The notes beneath the pieces are model-generated. The model searched no databases. It was not told where the DNA came from and worked only from the letters and a program-made list of their open reading frames with translations. From assembly GCA_964408805.1 (NCBI GenBank), contig CAYPAV010000019.1, positions 26,130-90,129 of the forward strand: a DNA stretch of 64,000 nucleotides, given 5' to 3'. Source of the stretch: CAYPAV01 sp964408805 (GTDB lineage: Bacteria; Pseudomonadota; Alphaproteobacteria; UBA8366). This document shows, one piece after another, positions 8,835-17,965 of this stretch (positions within the stretch are counted from its first letter, which is position 1; each line of letters starts with the position of its first letter). The translations under genes and the position numbers were made by a program.

Positions 8835-10139
8835 CTATTTACGCAGGTCGATGACGCGGACCGCCTTGCCTTCCGAGCGCTCGACGGTGCCGGGCTCGAC
8901 CACTCTGACCTCGATCGAGACGCCCATACGGCCCTTGATATGGTTACCGAGCGCGGCTGCGGCGGCGGCGCGAATTTCGTCGCCGGCCCACTCCGGACGG
9001 GCCTCGACGATGGCCGAGAGCGCGTTCATCGGGCCCTCGTCGCGCAGCTCCAGGACGTAATGCGCACTGACCCGCTGGTCCTCGAGGAGGATTTCCTCGA
9101 TCTGTGTGGGGAATACGTTGACGCCTCGCAGGATGATCATGTCGTCGCTGCGCCCGGTAACCTTTTCCATCCGCCGCATGGTGCGCGCGGTACCCGGCAA
9201 TAGCCGCGTCAGATCCCGCGTCCGGTAGCGCACCACCGGAAACGCCTCCTTGGTGAGCGAGGTGAAGACGAGCTCGCCCTTCTCGCCGTCGGGCAGGACC
9301 TCGCCGGTGTCGGGGTCGACGACCTCGGGATAGAAATGATCCTCCCAAATATGCAGACCGTCCTTGGTCTCGATGCATTCGGCGGAAACTCCGGGTCCGA
9401 CAACCTCGGAAAGACCGTAGACGTCGATCGCATCGAGGTCGAAACGCTGCTCGATCTCGGTGCGCATCGACTCGGTCCAGGGCTCGGCCCCGAAGATGCC
9501 GATCCCGAGCGAGCTTCGGCGCGGGTCGAGGCCCTGGCGCTCGAACTCGTCGGCGATCGCGAACAGGTATGACGGCGTCCCCATGATGATCGTCGGCTCG
9601 AAATCCCGGATTAACAGGACCTGGCGCTCGGTCAGCCCGCCCGAGACCGGGATCACGGTACAGCCCAGCTTCTCGGCACCGTAATGAAACCCCAAACCGC
9701 CGGTGAACAAGCCGTATCCGAAACAGCAGTGCACGATGTCTCCGGGCTTGCCGCCGGCCGCCCGGATCGAGCGGGCGCAGACTTCGGCCCACATCTCGAT
9801 ATCGGCCTTGGTGTAGCCGACCACGGTCGGTTTGCCGGTGGTGCCGCTCGAGGCATGCACCCGTACCACCTGTTCGCGCGGCACCGCGAACATGGCGAAC
9901 GGATAGTTCTCGCGCAGATCCTTCTTGGCCGTGAACGGCAGCTTGGCGAGCTCGGCGAGATCGGTCAGATCGCCCGGCGAAAAGCCGACCTCGTCGAAGG
10001 CCTTTCGGTAGTGCGGGACGTTGTCGTAGGCGTGCTTCAGCGACCATCGCAGGCGCTCGATCTGCAGGGCCGCGATCTCGTCGCGACTGGCAAACTCGAT
10101 CGCATCGCAGTCGCTTCGGCTTGCCGGCGTATTCGCCAT
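8835..10139 (-). CDS. paaK: Phenylacetate-CoA ligase family (PaaK-type) adenylate-forming enzyme
   Basis: This 434-residue AMP-forming ligase activates an arylacetate or similar aromatic acid to its CoA thioester through an acyl-adenylate. The phosphate loop is VHASSGTTGKPTVVGYT near residue 95, with YGLSEVVGPGV and the RYRTRDLTRLL segment further on. The length matches PaaK. It lies in the middle of the corrinoid methyl-transfer genes on the same strand, which hints at a substrate made or demethylated by this cluster. Phenylacetate itself is plausible because an arylpyruvate oxidoreductase lies 15 kb away, but another aromatic acid cannot be excluded. Confidence 0.85.
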   Translation of the reverse strand: MANTPASRSDCDAIEFASRDEIAALQIERLRWSLKHAYDNVPHYRKAFDEVGFSPGDLTDLAELAKLPFTAKKDLRENYPFAMFAVPREQVVRVHASSGTTGKPTVVGYTKADIEMWAEVCARSIRAAGGKPGDIVHCCFGYGLFTGGLGFHYGAEKLGCTVIPVSGGLTERQVLLIRDFEPTIIMGTPSYLFAIADEFERQGLDPRRSSLGIGIFGAEPWTESMRTEIEQRFDLDAIDVYGLSEVVGPGVSAECIETKDGLHIWEDHFYPEVVDPDTGEVLPDGEKGELVFTSLTKEAFPVVRYRTRDLTRLLPGTARTMRRMEKVTGRSDDMIILRGVNVFPTQIEEILLEDQRVSAHYVLELRDEGPMNALSAIVEARPEWAGDEIRAAAAAALGNHIKGRMGVSIEVRVVEPGTVERSEGKAVRVIDLRK

Positions 10140-10325
10140 GACATCTCTCCATGGTCAGTCGTTCGAGCGATCGTCGGGCCTGGCCGGCCCGAGAGGTAAA
10201 ACCTTCACTAAAAGCGGCCACAATCCGGCGGCCCACATCGACACAAACCAAGAACCGCCGGTTCCGTCAATGTGATCGACCGACCGTCCGCTCTTGCACG
10301 CCTTGACCTTGAAGGCCGGTGACGC

Positions 10326-11462
10326 TCAGTGCGGGCTCCCATATGCTTTCGCCTCTTCAAACATGGCGACAATATTCTCGGGGGCGACGTCGGCCTGGAT
10401 ATTGTGGACACTATTGAGGATGAAGCCGCCGTCCCCGGCCAGACAATCGATCATGCGCCTGACTTCGCTTCGCACCTCTCGGGGATTGCCGAAAGGAAGG
10501 ATATGCTGGCTGTCGATGCCGCCCCAGAAAGTCATGCGGCGGCCAAAGGTTTGTTTCAGGTATTCCGGATCCATGCCCGTCGCCGCCACCTGTACGGGAT
10601 TGATCGCATCGATACCGACATCGATCAGATCTTCGATCAGGGGCGCAATGGCGCCGCAGCTGTGCAACAGCACCTTGGCGTCGCTTTTCGCCTTCACCGT
10701 CTCGACCATGCGGGCATGACGCGGCTTTACCAGCTCACGGTAGATGGCGGGGTCGAACATGGGCGCCATCTGGGACCCCAGATCGTCGCCGAACATGACC
10801 ACGTCGACGTTGTCGCCGACGCAGTCGAGGGCCCTCTCGGTGAGCCGGACCCAGAAATCCGCAGTCACGTCCATCAGGCGGCAGACGAAGTCCCGATTCT
10901 TGTAGAGGTCCTTCAGCCAGTCGCCGAAGCCACGCACGAATTGGCCCTGGTGGACGACCCCGAGGGGCAGGCCGAGGATGACGGCGCAGTCGGTGTCCCG
11001 ACGCAGAGCCGCGGCGCGCTCGGCGAGGCCGCGGGTGTAGCCCGGATCGTCGGGGTTGGGCCAGGGGACACGGTCGATGTCGGCGACGTCGGGATGCTTC
11101 TGGTTGAAGAAAGGGCCGTCGACATAAAGGTAATGGCCGTCGGCCGCACGCCGCCAGGTCGTACCCCAAGGGTCGACGTAGCTGTCGCCGGTGCCTTCCT
11201 CGGTGGCGCCGTCCGGTGGGCCGAGGTCGAGATACCGGGTGTCCACGTCGAAGCGCTCGAGGATCGAATCGTCGACCAGGGCCAGACCTCGCCGACCCGA
11301 CATGACGGCGGTTTCATGATCCAAGCCCAGGTGCTCCTTGAGCCGATCGTACGCGCTGAGGTAGATCGAGGAGGCGAAAGTACCGCCGAAGTCAATGGGG
11401 ACCCGGTCCGGCTGCTTGTGGTCGAGAGCCGCCAGGACGCGCTCGCGATGTGTCCAACCCAT
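10326..11462 (-). CDS. UroD-family corrinoid methyltransferase, paralogue 2
   Basis: This 378-residue UroD-fold protein has the same layout as the gene at 6827-7969. The start is GWTHRERVLAAL, the probable Zn motif is LLHSCGAIAPL near residue 264, then come AINPVQV and TFWGGIDSQ, with the ending GGFILNSVHNIQ. The proteins are clear paralogues but well diverged, unlike the identical corrinoid genes. It is probably the first gene of the corrinoid cluster, with 185 bases before the ligase gene. Two substrate-side methyltransferases sharing one carrier would let the cell demethylate two types of donor. Confidence 0.87.
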   Translation of the reverse strand: MGWTHRERVLAALDHKQPDRVPIDFGGTFASSIYLSAYDRLKEHLGLDHETAVMSGRRGLALVDDSILERFDVDTRYLDLGPPDGATEEGTGDSYVDPWGTTWRRAADGHYLYVDGPFFNQKHPDVADIDRVPWPNPDDPGYTRGLAERAAALRRDTDCAVILGLPLGVVHQGQFVRGFGDWLKDLYKNRDFVCRLMDVTADFWVRLTERALDCVGDNVDVVMFGDDLGSQMAPMFDPAIYRELVKPRHARMVETVKAKSDAKVLLHSCGAIAPLIEDLIDVGIDAINPVQVAATGMDPEYLKQTFGRRMTFWGGIDSQHILPFGNPREVRSEVRRMIDCLAGDGGFILNSVHNIQADVAPENIVAMFEEAKAYGSPH

Positions 11463-11570
11463 GGTCCTTTTCCCTTTTCCGATCTCCTCAACGGCAAAGC
11501 AGATTGCGCGCGTCCATTCCGGCCTTCTTCAGTTTGGGCCGAGAATTGCGGGTATTGTTGGCAATGACTC

Positions 11571-12650
11571 TCACTCCGCGGCCGCCATCCGCTCTTCTTC
11601 CGCCCGAACCGCCGGCATTACGTGCTCGGCGAAGAGCTCCATGGAGCGCACGATCTTCTTGTGCTCGAGGCCGCCAATGCGGTTCCAAAGGATGAAGTTG
11701 TCGACGTTGAGCTTTTGCAGATACTGGTTCATCTCGTCGATGACACGTTCCGGAGATCCGAAAGCGGTGCCCCGTTCCCACACGTCCTCCAAGGTCAGGT
11801 TGAGGAGGACGTCGGGATTAGCGGGGTAGTCTTCGTACCCTTTCGCCACTTCGGTTCGCCCGGGGGCGCCGGGCAACAGGGTGGCCAAAAGTTTATACCA
11901 CCAGAGAGCGTGCTCGGTCTCGGCCTTGGCCTCGTCGTCGGTGGGCGCGACATAGGTTCGTATGGCGACAGGCTGATCCATGCTCGCCGGATCGTGTCCG
12001 TACTCGCGGAGTTTGGCCGTGTATTCCTCGAAGCCGGCGGCCACGGCATCGACGTTGCTGAATTGAGGCGCCCTCAGAAGCGGGATGCCGAGGCGCGCCG
12101 CGATGTCCAGGCTGCGCGGGCTGACGCTCGCCACGTAGAACGGCGGATGGGGCTTCTGTACCGGTTTCGGATAGATCTCAACCGCTTCCTCGATCTTCCA
12201 AAAATTCCCATCATAGGTGAATTTCTCGCCGCTCAGGGCGCGCTTAATGATCTCGTAGCTCTCCAGGAACATGGCGGACGATTCGTCTTGGTTCACGCCG
12301 AAGCCGTGGAATTCCGGCGGCTGGTAGCCGCGCCCGATACCGAGCATCAGCCTTCCGCCGCTGAGGGCATCGACCATGGCGGCGTCCTCGGCCACCCGCA
12401 AGGGATGCTGCAGAGGAAGCACGACGACGGCCGTGCCGATCTTGATGGTCTTCGTGCGATCGGCGACAACGGCCGCTAACTGCAAGGGGTTTCCGAGCAT
12501 GCCGTAAACGGAGAAATGATGCTCCGGCAGCCATACGGCGTCGAAGCCCAACTCCTCGCCGTATACGATCTCGTCCAGCACCTCCTTGAACAGTTGATCC
12601 TGGGAAAGGTTTCCGAAGTCGCTGAATAGATAAAACAATCCGAACTTCAT
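11571..12650 (-). CDS. LLM class flavin-dependent oxidoreductase
   Basis: This 359-residue bacterial luciferase-like TIM-barrel enzyme uses reduced flavin (FMNH2 or F420) to oxidise or hydroxylate a small substrate. Diagnostic segments are DAVWLPEHHFSVYG, TIKIGTAVVVLPLQHPLRVAED and LMLGIGRGYQPPEF. The start at MKFGLFYLFSDFG has a good AAAAGGAG site nine bases upstream; an in-frame extension upstream has no protein likeness. The gene diverges from the acetone-carboxylase-type operon, and the shared region carries two FNR-like boxes. An oxygen-using enzyme facing an anaerobic operon could be oppositely regulated. Confidence 0.85.
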   Translation of the reverse strand: MKFGLFYLFSDFGNLSQDQLFKEVLDEIVYGEELGFDAVWLPEHHFSVYGMLGNPLQLAAVVADRTKTIKIGTAVVVLPLQHPLRVAEDAAMVDALSGGRLMLGIGRGYQPPEFHGFGVNQDESSAMFLESYEIIKRALSGEKFTYDGNFWKIEEAVEIYPKPVQKPHPPFYVASVSPRSLDIAARLGIPLLRAPQFSNVDAVAAGFEEYTAKLREYGHDPASMDQPVAIRTYVAPTDDEAKAETEHALWWYKLLATLLPGAPGRTEVAKGYEDYPANPDVLLNLTLEDVWERGTAFGSPERVIDEMNQYLQKLNVDNFILWNRIGGLEHKKIVRSMELFAEHVMPAVRAEEERMAAAE

Positions 12651-12738
12651 CGCGACAGCTCCTTTTGGATTCGATTGAACGTTTCCATGAAGACACTTCC
12701 GAATGCTCGAATGCTGCCACGGATTCGTCGCGGGTTTT

Positions 12739-12752
12739 CTGATGTAGATCAA
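12739..12752. promoter_or_regulatory. FNR/FixK-like box 1
   Basis: CTGAT-GTAG-ATCAA matches the FNR/Crp-family anaerobic consensus TTGAT-N4-ATCAA at nine of ten positions. It lies 89 bases in front of the flavin oxidoreductase start on its upstream side. It may serve either divergent gene. Confidence 0.5.
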
Positions 12753-12824
12753 TATTGGATCATGCGAACCGTCGGCGCGTCGTTCGGCTGCGTCCGCGGC
12801 GGCCGACCCAACCGAAATCCGCAC

Positions 12825-12838
12825 TTGACCTAAATCAA
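12825..12838. promoter_or_regulatory. FNR/FixK-like box 2
   Basis: TTGAC-CTAA-ATCAA matches TTGAT-N4-ATCAA at nine of ten positions. It is centred about 98 bases in front of the acetone-carboxylase-type operon and 86 bases from box 1. A class II activator position of -41.5 would put transcription start near 12873, inside the leader. Confidence 0.55.
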
Positions 12839-12929
12839 GGAGACTCGGTCCGTTCCTCCTTAGCCTGACATCATATTTTGAAAGGGGAAGAGTCGCCGCC
12901 GTGGCGGCCCCGTTTGCACGGAATCCGCC

Positions 12930-15086
12930 ATGACCGCACCTGCGCCCCGCATTATCGGTATCGATGCCGGCGGCACGATGACGGACACGTTCGTGGTCTC
13001 CGATTCCGGCGCCTTCGTTGTCGGCAAGGCCCAGACGACACCGGACGACGAGTCCCAAGGCTTCGAGGCATCGCTACACGACGCCTTCGCGTATTGGGGC
13101 CTCGACGCCGAGGCGGCGATGCCGGGCGTCCGATCATGCATTTATTCCGGCACCGCCATGTTGAACCGCTTGCTCGAGCGCAAGGGCCGTCGCGTGGGTC
13201 TCATCGTCACCGCCGGCATGGAAGACTATCTGCAGTTGGAACGCGGTATCCAGGCCCACCTCGGCTATTCCTATGCCGATCGGCTGCATCTGGTTACTCA
13301 CGTCCACAACGAGCCCTTGGTCCCGCGGTCCAGAGTCCACGGCGTTCGCGGCCGCATCGATCGTTTGGGTCGGGAGGTCCTACCCTTGGTGTCGGCGGAG
13401 GCCACCGCGGCGGCCGAGGCTCTGCTCGAGGCGGGTTGCGAGGCCATCTGCATCAGCCTCGTCTTCTCCTTCGTCAATCCCGATCACGAGCGCCGCGCCG
13501 CAGCGGAAGTGCGCCGGGTCGTCGAGGCGCGGAGTGCCGGGGCCAAGGTTTTCGTCGCCCACGAGCTGTATCCGACGCATGGCGATTTCACGCGCACCAA
13601 CACGGTGATCGTCGAGGCCTACGCGGCCGAGCCGTCGCGGGTCAGCTTCGGCCGAATAGCCGACAGAATCACCGAGCTCGGGGGCACCGTTCGTCCGCGC
13701 ATCATGGCCAGCCACGGCGGCACAATCATCATCGAATCACGGCAACTTTGCCCGACCCTGACCTCGGGGCCGATCGGCGGCGTCGTCGGGGCCGGCTACC
13801 TCGGGGCCCGTCTCGGCGGTTCCGGGAACGTCGTCTGCACCGATGTCGGCGGCACCAGCTTTGACGTTGCCCTGCTCACCGACAATGACTTCGAGATCCG
13901 TCCCAAGCCGAATATCGGCCGCTTCCTCCTAAACCTGCCGATGGTGCGCATCGACAGTATCGGTGCAGGCACGGGCAGCTTCGTGCGCGTCAATCCGACC
14001 AACCGGCGGATCGAAATCGGCCCCGACAGCGCCGGCGCGCGGATCGGAGTCTCCTACCCCGAGGGCGGCGTCGATGCGCCGTCGATCACCGACTGCAATG
14101 TCGCGCTCGGCACCATCAACCCGGACTATTTTCTCGGTGGCGAGGTGACGCTGGATCGCGACCGGGCCGTCGCCGCCATCGAAGCACAGATCGCCCGACC
14201 CCTCGGCATTGATGTGCATGACGCGGCCGCTGGCGTCGTCGAGCTGTTCGAGGAGAGTCTGCGGAACGCCGTGCACGCCCTCATTGTCGGTCGCGGTTAC
14301 CGCCACGAAGATTATACCCTGCTCTGCTACGGCGGCGGCGGACCGCTACACGTCGCTGGCTACGCGGCCGGCGCCAACTTCCAAGACGTGCTTATCCCGT
14401 CCTGGGCGGCTGGATTCAGCGCCTTTGGTTGCTGCTGCGCCGACTACGAATACCGCTTCGACAAGTCGGTATCTCTAACCTGCGCGGACGGCTATCCGAC
14501 GGACCAATGCGGGGAGATGGCAAATGGTCTCAACGCCGTTTGGGACGAACTCCGCGAAAAGGTCGTGGCCGAGTTCGCCAAAAGCGGCGTCGGCGAGGAG
14601 GTCATCCACTATCGCCATTATGCGCGGGTCAAATACGCCGGGCAGCTCAACGACATCGAGGTTCTGCTGGACGACACCCTCGATCGGCCCGGGCGCTGCA
14701 CGCCGAAAGAGGTCGGGGCCGTCATGAAGGCCTTTGAAGAGCGTTATGAGCGTATTTATGCGCGCGGCGCGAAGTCGCCGGAACTCGGCTACGTGATCAC
14801 GCAAGTGACGTGCTGCGGGATCACGGACGTCGAGAAGCCGACGCTTCCCGACGATATCTTGGCGGGGCCCGAACCGCCCGGGACGGCGAGCAAGGGCCGG
14901 CGCCCCGTCTACGCCAAGGCCGAATGGCGCGACGCGGACATCTGGAATATGGAAGCACTTGTCGCCGGCAACGAGATTGCCGGCCCGGCGGTCATCGAAT
15001 CCCCGGCGACGACTCTGGTCGTGCCGGCCGAGATGCGTCTACGCCTCGACGCCCACCGTATTTTTCATCTCGAGGAAAACCAATAA
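12930..15086 (+). CDS. Acetone carboxylase-type beta subunit (hydantoinase A/AcxA-like)
   Basis: This 718-residue HyuA/N-methylhydantoinase-A-fold protein is the ATP-using subunit that activates the ketone (or hydantoin ring) as an enol phosphate. It begins with the phosphate-binding motif IIGIDAGGTMTDTF. It then shows LIVTAGMEDYLQLERG, the GPIGGVVGAGYLG and VCTDVGGTSFDVAL nucleotide segments, and RGYRHEDYTLLCYGGGGPLH. The three-gene set with a small gamma subunit favours acetone carboxylase over a two-gene hydantoinase. The stop overlaps the next start (TAATG), so the subunits are translationally coupled. Acetone, butanone or an aromatic ketone are all possible substrates. Confidence 0.85.
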   Translation: MTAPAPRIIGIDAGGTMTDTFVVSDSGAFVVGKAQTTPDDESQGFEASLHDAFAYWGLDAEAAMPGVRSCIYSGTAMLNRLLERKGRRVGLIVTAGMEDYLQLERGIQAHLGYSYADRLHLVTHVHNEPLVPRSRVHGVRGRIDRLGREVLPLVSAEATAAAEALLEAGCEAICISLVFSFVNPDHERRAAAEVRRVVEARSAGAKVFVAHELYPTHGDFTRTNTVIVEAYAAEPSRVSFGRIADRITELGGTVRPRIMASHGGTIIIESRQLCPTLTSGPIGGVVGAGYLGARLGGSGNVVCTDVGGTSFDVALLTDNDFEIRPKPNIGRFLLNLPMVRIDSIGAGTGSFVRVNPTNRRIEIGPDSAGARIGVSYPEGGVDAPSITDCNVALGTINPDYFLGGEVTLDRDRAVAAIEAQIARPLGIDVHDAAAGVVELFEESLRNAVHALIVGRGYRHEDYTLLCYGGGGPLHVAGYAAGANFQDVLIPSWAAGFSAFGCCCADYEYRFDKSVSLTCADGYPTDQCGEMANGLNAVWDELREKVVAEFAKSGVGEEVIHYRHYARVKYAGQLNDIEVLLDDTLDRPGRCTPKEVGAVMKAFEERYERIYARGAKSPELGYVITQVTCCGITDVEKPTLPDDILAGPEPPGTASKGRRPVYAKAEWRDADIWNMEALVAGNEIAGPAVIESPATTLVVPAEMRLRLDAHRIFHLEENQ

Positions 15087-17314
15087 TGGCGAATTCGACG
15101 GAGGAAGCGGTCGCGGAGCGTCCCGGCATCGGCGAGAACGGGCGGCGTCTGAAGGATCAGCTGGAACATTCCGAACGCATCTTCACCGAAACCGGGCACT
15201 ACCACGGCATCGAGGCGCTCGAGTTCAAGAACGCCGACCCGATCGAATACGAGAAGCTTTTCGGGCGCCTCCGCGGCGGCTTGGTCAATGCCCGCGAGAC
15301 GGCGCTCAATATCAGCGCCAGTCCGATCGTCCAAGAGATCGGCGAGCTGTGCTACGGCCTCTATACGGCCGAAGGGGATTCGATCGTGTTCTCGACCGGT
15401 ATCATGGCCCATGTGCATACCATGAGCGTCGCCATCAAGACGATGATCGAGCGCGACTACGAGGCCAACCCGGGAATCGCGCCGGGGGACATTTTTTGCA
15501 ACAACGATCCCGTCCTCGGCGATGTCCACAACGCCGACGTCCAGACCTTCGTACCCATCTTCTGGGAGGACGAGCTGATCGGCTGGGCGGCCGGCGTCAC
15601 TCACGTGATCGATATCGGAGCGACCGAACCGGGAAGCCTGCCGATCGGCCCGACGCGTCGCTACGAAGACGGTTTGATCATTCCGTGCCTGAAGATCGGT
15701 GCCGACGACACCATGTTCGCGGACCAGGAGGCGGCCAGACGGGCGGCGGTCCGGACGCCGGTCTACTGGGTTCTCGACGAACGGACGCGCCTTACCGGCT
15801 GCCAAATGATCCGCGAAGCGGCGCTGCGGGTAGCCGAGGCCATCGGTCCCGAGCGCTACAAGCGCTTCACCCGCGAGCTGATCGAGGAGGGGCGCATCGC
15901 CTTCCTGCAGCGTATCCGCGAGACTCTGGTGCCAGGGCGCTACCGCGCCCCCGGTTTTACCGATCTCCCTTACCGAAACTTCACGCGTCTCCGTGACGAG
16001 GCGCGGGTGGACACGCTGATGCACGCGCCGTTCGAGATGACGGTGGCCGGCGACGGCACCGTCAGCGTCAACTTCGACGGTGCCGATGCATCGGGTTTGC
16101 ATTCCCAGAACTGCACGCCATCGGCGTTGCAGGGTGCCATCTGGGTCCTGCTGGCCCAAACCGTGATCCCCAACGACAAGGTCAATGACGGCGCCTATCT
16201 GGCGACGACCAGCGAATTTCCCGTCGGTACCTGGACCAATCCGAACGATCCCTTCGTCTCCACGTCGCGTGCCTGGGGTTACCTCATTCCCGCTTTCACG
16301 GGCATGTTCCGGAGCGTGTCGCGCGGCTTTTACGGCCGGGGTTACCTTGAGGAAGTGGTGGCGGGCTATCCGGCGACCGCGAGTGCCACCTCCGGCGGCG
16401 GGCTCGGCGACGATGGCCGCGAGACCGCCTACACCAATTTCGAACATTCCTGTCAGGGGACGGGGGCCGGCGCGGCGCGTGACGGCGCCGACCACTGCGC
16501 CGCCATGTGGAACCCTGAAGGCGACATGGGCGAGGTAGAGAGCTGGGAGGGGACGGCACCGCTCGTCTATTTGGGACGGCGGGTCAAACCGTGCACCGGC
16601 GGGCCGGGTACCTGGCGCGGCGGCATGGGTTACGAGAGCCTGCTCATGGTCGACGGCCGCCATACCCAATACCTGCAGCATTCGGGGGACGGCTATGTCT
16701 TCTCTGCACCCGGCGTGTTCGGCGGATATCCCGGCAACGCCGGCTATACGCACGACGTGCACGACGTGGCGCTGAACCGAGACGAGGAACTGCAGGCGGT
16801 CTATCCGGTCCGCGACGGTGATCCGTCGAAGGGACAACTGGACGAATTGCCGGGCGGCCGACATCGCCGGTCGAAGGAATCCTTGACCATGCCGGTCCCG
16901 TTCGAGCGCGGCGACATCTATCTGAGCATCCAGCGCGGTGGCCCCGGTCTCGGCGATCCCCTGTTCCGCGACCCGGCGCGGGTCGCCGAGGACGTTGCCG
17001 CCGAACGCCTGTCCTCGGATCGGGCGGAGACCATCTACGGGGTCGTTGTCGAGGCTGGGGCCAAAGCCGAGGTCGGCGGCGGCCGGCGCGTCGACGCAAC
17101 CGCGACCGAGTCCGCGCGAAACGCCATCCGGGCCGAGCGGGGCAAGCGCGCGCGTCCCGTCCGCGAATGGTACGCCGATGAACGCCGGCGTCTCTTGGAC
17201 GGCCAATTGATCGAGCCGGTCGCCGAGATGTATCGCTCCAGCCTCGCCTTGAGTACGCGTTGGGGCAATGAGTTCCGGCGATTTTGGAACCTCCCGGAGG
17301 ACTTCCAGCCATGA
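15086..17314 (+). CDS. Acetone carboxylase-type alpha subunit (hydantoinase B/AcxB-like)
   Basis: This 742-residue HyuB-family protein partners the HyuA-like subunit. In acetone carboxylases this alpha subunit holds the metal site where bicarbonate-derived carbon is added to the enol. Typical segments are GLVNARETALNISASPIVQEIGE (only part needed for recognition), the GDIFCNNDPVLGDVHNAD region around residue 135, and a glycine-rich end with RGGPGLGDP. It starts at the ATG overlapping the beta-subunit stop. A long in-frame extension upstream belongs to a shadow frame. It ends with an ATGA overlap onto the gamma subunit. Confidence 0.87.
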   Translation: MANSTEEAVAERPGIGENGRRLKDQLEHSERIFTETGHYHGIEALEFKNADPIEYEKLFGRLRGGLVNARETALNISASPIVQEIGELCYGLYTAEGDSIVFSTGIMAHVHTMSVAIKTMIERDYEANPGIAPGDIFCNNDPVLGDVHNADVQTFVPIFWEDELIGWAAGVTHVIDIGATEPGSLPIGPTRRYEDGLIIPCLKIGADDTMFADQEAARRAAVRTPVYWVLDERTRLTGCQMIREAALRVAEAIGPERYKRFTRELIEEGRIAFLQRIRETLVPGRYRAPGFTDLPYRNFTRLRDEARVDTLMHAPFEMTVAGDGTVSVNFDGADASGLHSQNCTPSALQGAIWVLLAQTVIPNDKVNDGAYLATTSEFPVGTWTNPNDPFVSTSRAWGYLIPAFTGMFRSVSRGFYGRGYLEEVVAGYPATASATSGGGLGDDGRETAYTNFEHSCQGTGAGAARDGADHCAAMWNPEGDMGEVESWEGTAPLVYLGRRVKPCTGGPGTWRGGMGYESLLMVDGRHTQYLQHSGDGYVFSAPGVFGGYPGNAGYTHDVHDVALNRDEELQAVYPVRDGDPSKGQLDELPGGRHRRSKESLTMPVPFERGDIYLSIQRGGPGLGDPLFRDPARVAEDVAAERLSSDRAETIYGVVVEAGAKAEVGGGRRVDATATESARNAIRAERGKRARPVREWYADERRRLLDGQLIEPVAEMYRSSLALSTRWGNEFRRFWNLPEDFQP

Positions 17315-17811
17315 CAACCTATCCGAAGGAGACCATCGCCGATTTGGTCGAGGGGCGTCTGCCGTGGCGCGACCTGAAGGCCATGATGTCGGCTTTCAAG
17401 GACCCGGATCGCTTCGTCAAATTCATTGAGGCCTTGCAGGAAAAATTGGGCTGGGAGGAGAAGATCCTGCTGCCGTTGGGCCCACAGCTTTACATCGTGC
17501 TGGCGACGGACGGTGCGCGGCGGGTGCGTTGTGGCACCTGCGCCCACGACTTCGGCGATGCGGCCGAGAACTGGAAATGGGGGGCCCACGTCTTCGTCCG
17601 CGACACGGTCGAGGCAATGCAGGAGATTTATCCACCGGGCATGCATGCCGATCCGGCGTGGATGGAATTGCGGGAGTTTCTCTGTCCAGGTTGCCGAACC
17701 TTGCTGGAGATCGACCCGGTGCCGCCCGGCTATCCCTTGGTCGAGGACTTTCGCCCCGACATCGACGTTTTCTACCGCGATTGGCTCGGCATCGAGCCGG
17801 GCTCGATCTGA
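17311..17811 (+). CDS. Acetone carboxylase gamma subunit family protein
   Basis: This 166-residue protein matches the small gamma subunit of acetone carboxylase in length and in its two cysteine pairs, RCGTCAHDFGD near residue 72 and FLCPGCRTLLEID near residue 129. These could bind zinc. Its presence is the best sign that the upstream HyuA/HyuB pair is a ketone carboxylase and not a hydantoinase or oxoprolinase. The ATG overlaps the alpha-subunit stop (ATGA). The nearest downstream gene is hcrC after 154 bases that include a palindrome, so the operon probably ends here. Confidence 0.85.
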   Translation: MTTYPKETIADLVEGRLPWRDLKAMMSAFKDPDRFVKFIEALQEKLGWEEKILLPLGPQLYIVLATDGARRVRCGTCAHDFGDAAENWKWGAHVFVRDTVEAMQEIYPPGMHADPAWMELREFLCPGCRTLLEIDPVPPGYPLVEDFRPDIDVFYRDWLGIEPGSI

Positions 17812-17909
17812 CCCACGGCGCAAAGGGCGCAAAGTTCGAATGCGTCGACAATTGACCCAGGCGGTTCACCGAAACATGGTTGTGTCGTTCAAGGCGACGT
17901 AGTAATTTA

Positions 17910-17936
17910 AATATTGTTCGGGACCCAAACAATATT
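17910..17936. promoter_or_regulatory. 27-bp palindrome upstream of hcrC, candidate MarR operator
   Basis: AATATTGTT at 17910-17918 and AACAATATT at 17928-17936 are perfect inverted repeats, and the inner GGG/CCC also pairs around a central A, with 12 of 13 pairs matched overall. The core has the form GTTCG-N5-CAAAC. It lies 30 bases before the hcrC start, where a repressor would block transcription. The same core form recurs at 23857-23871. Confidence 0.65.
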
Positions 17937-17965
17937 GACGATTCAAGGATAGGGACGGGCGAACG

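Noticed and set aside
12895..12908. GCCGCC-GT-GGCGGC palindrome in the leader of the ketone carboxylase operon
   Set aside because: A two-base loop cannot form a normal hairpin and GC-rich palindromes of this size are common here, so I do not call a regulatory element.
15065..17317. A 750-aa open frame antisense to the ketone carboxylase alpha subunit
   Set aside because: Long antisense frames are common in GC-rich genes. The composition is Arg- and Gly-rich without motifs, and the plus-strand gene is clearly real.
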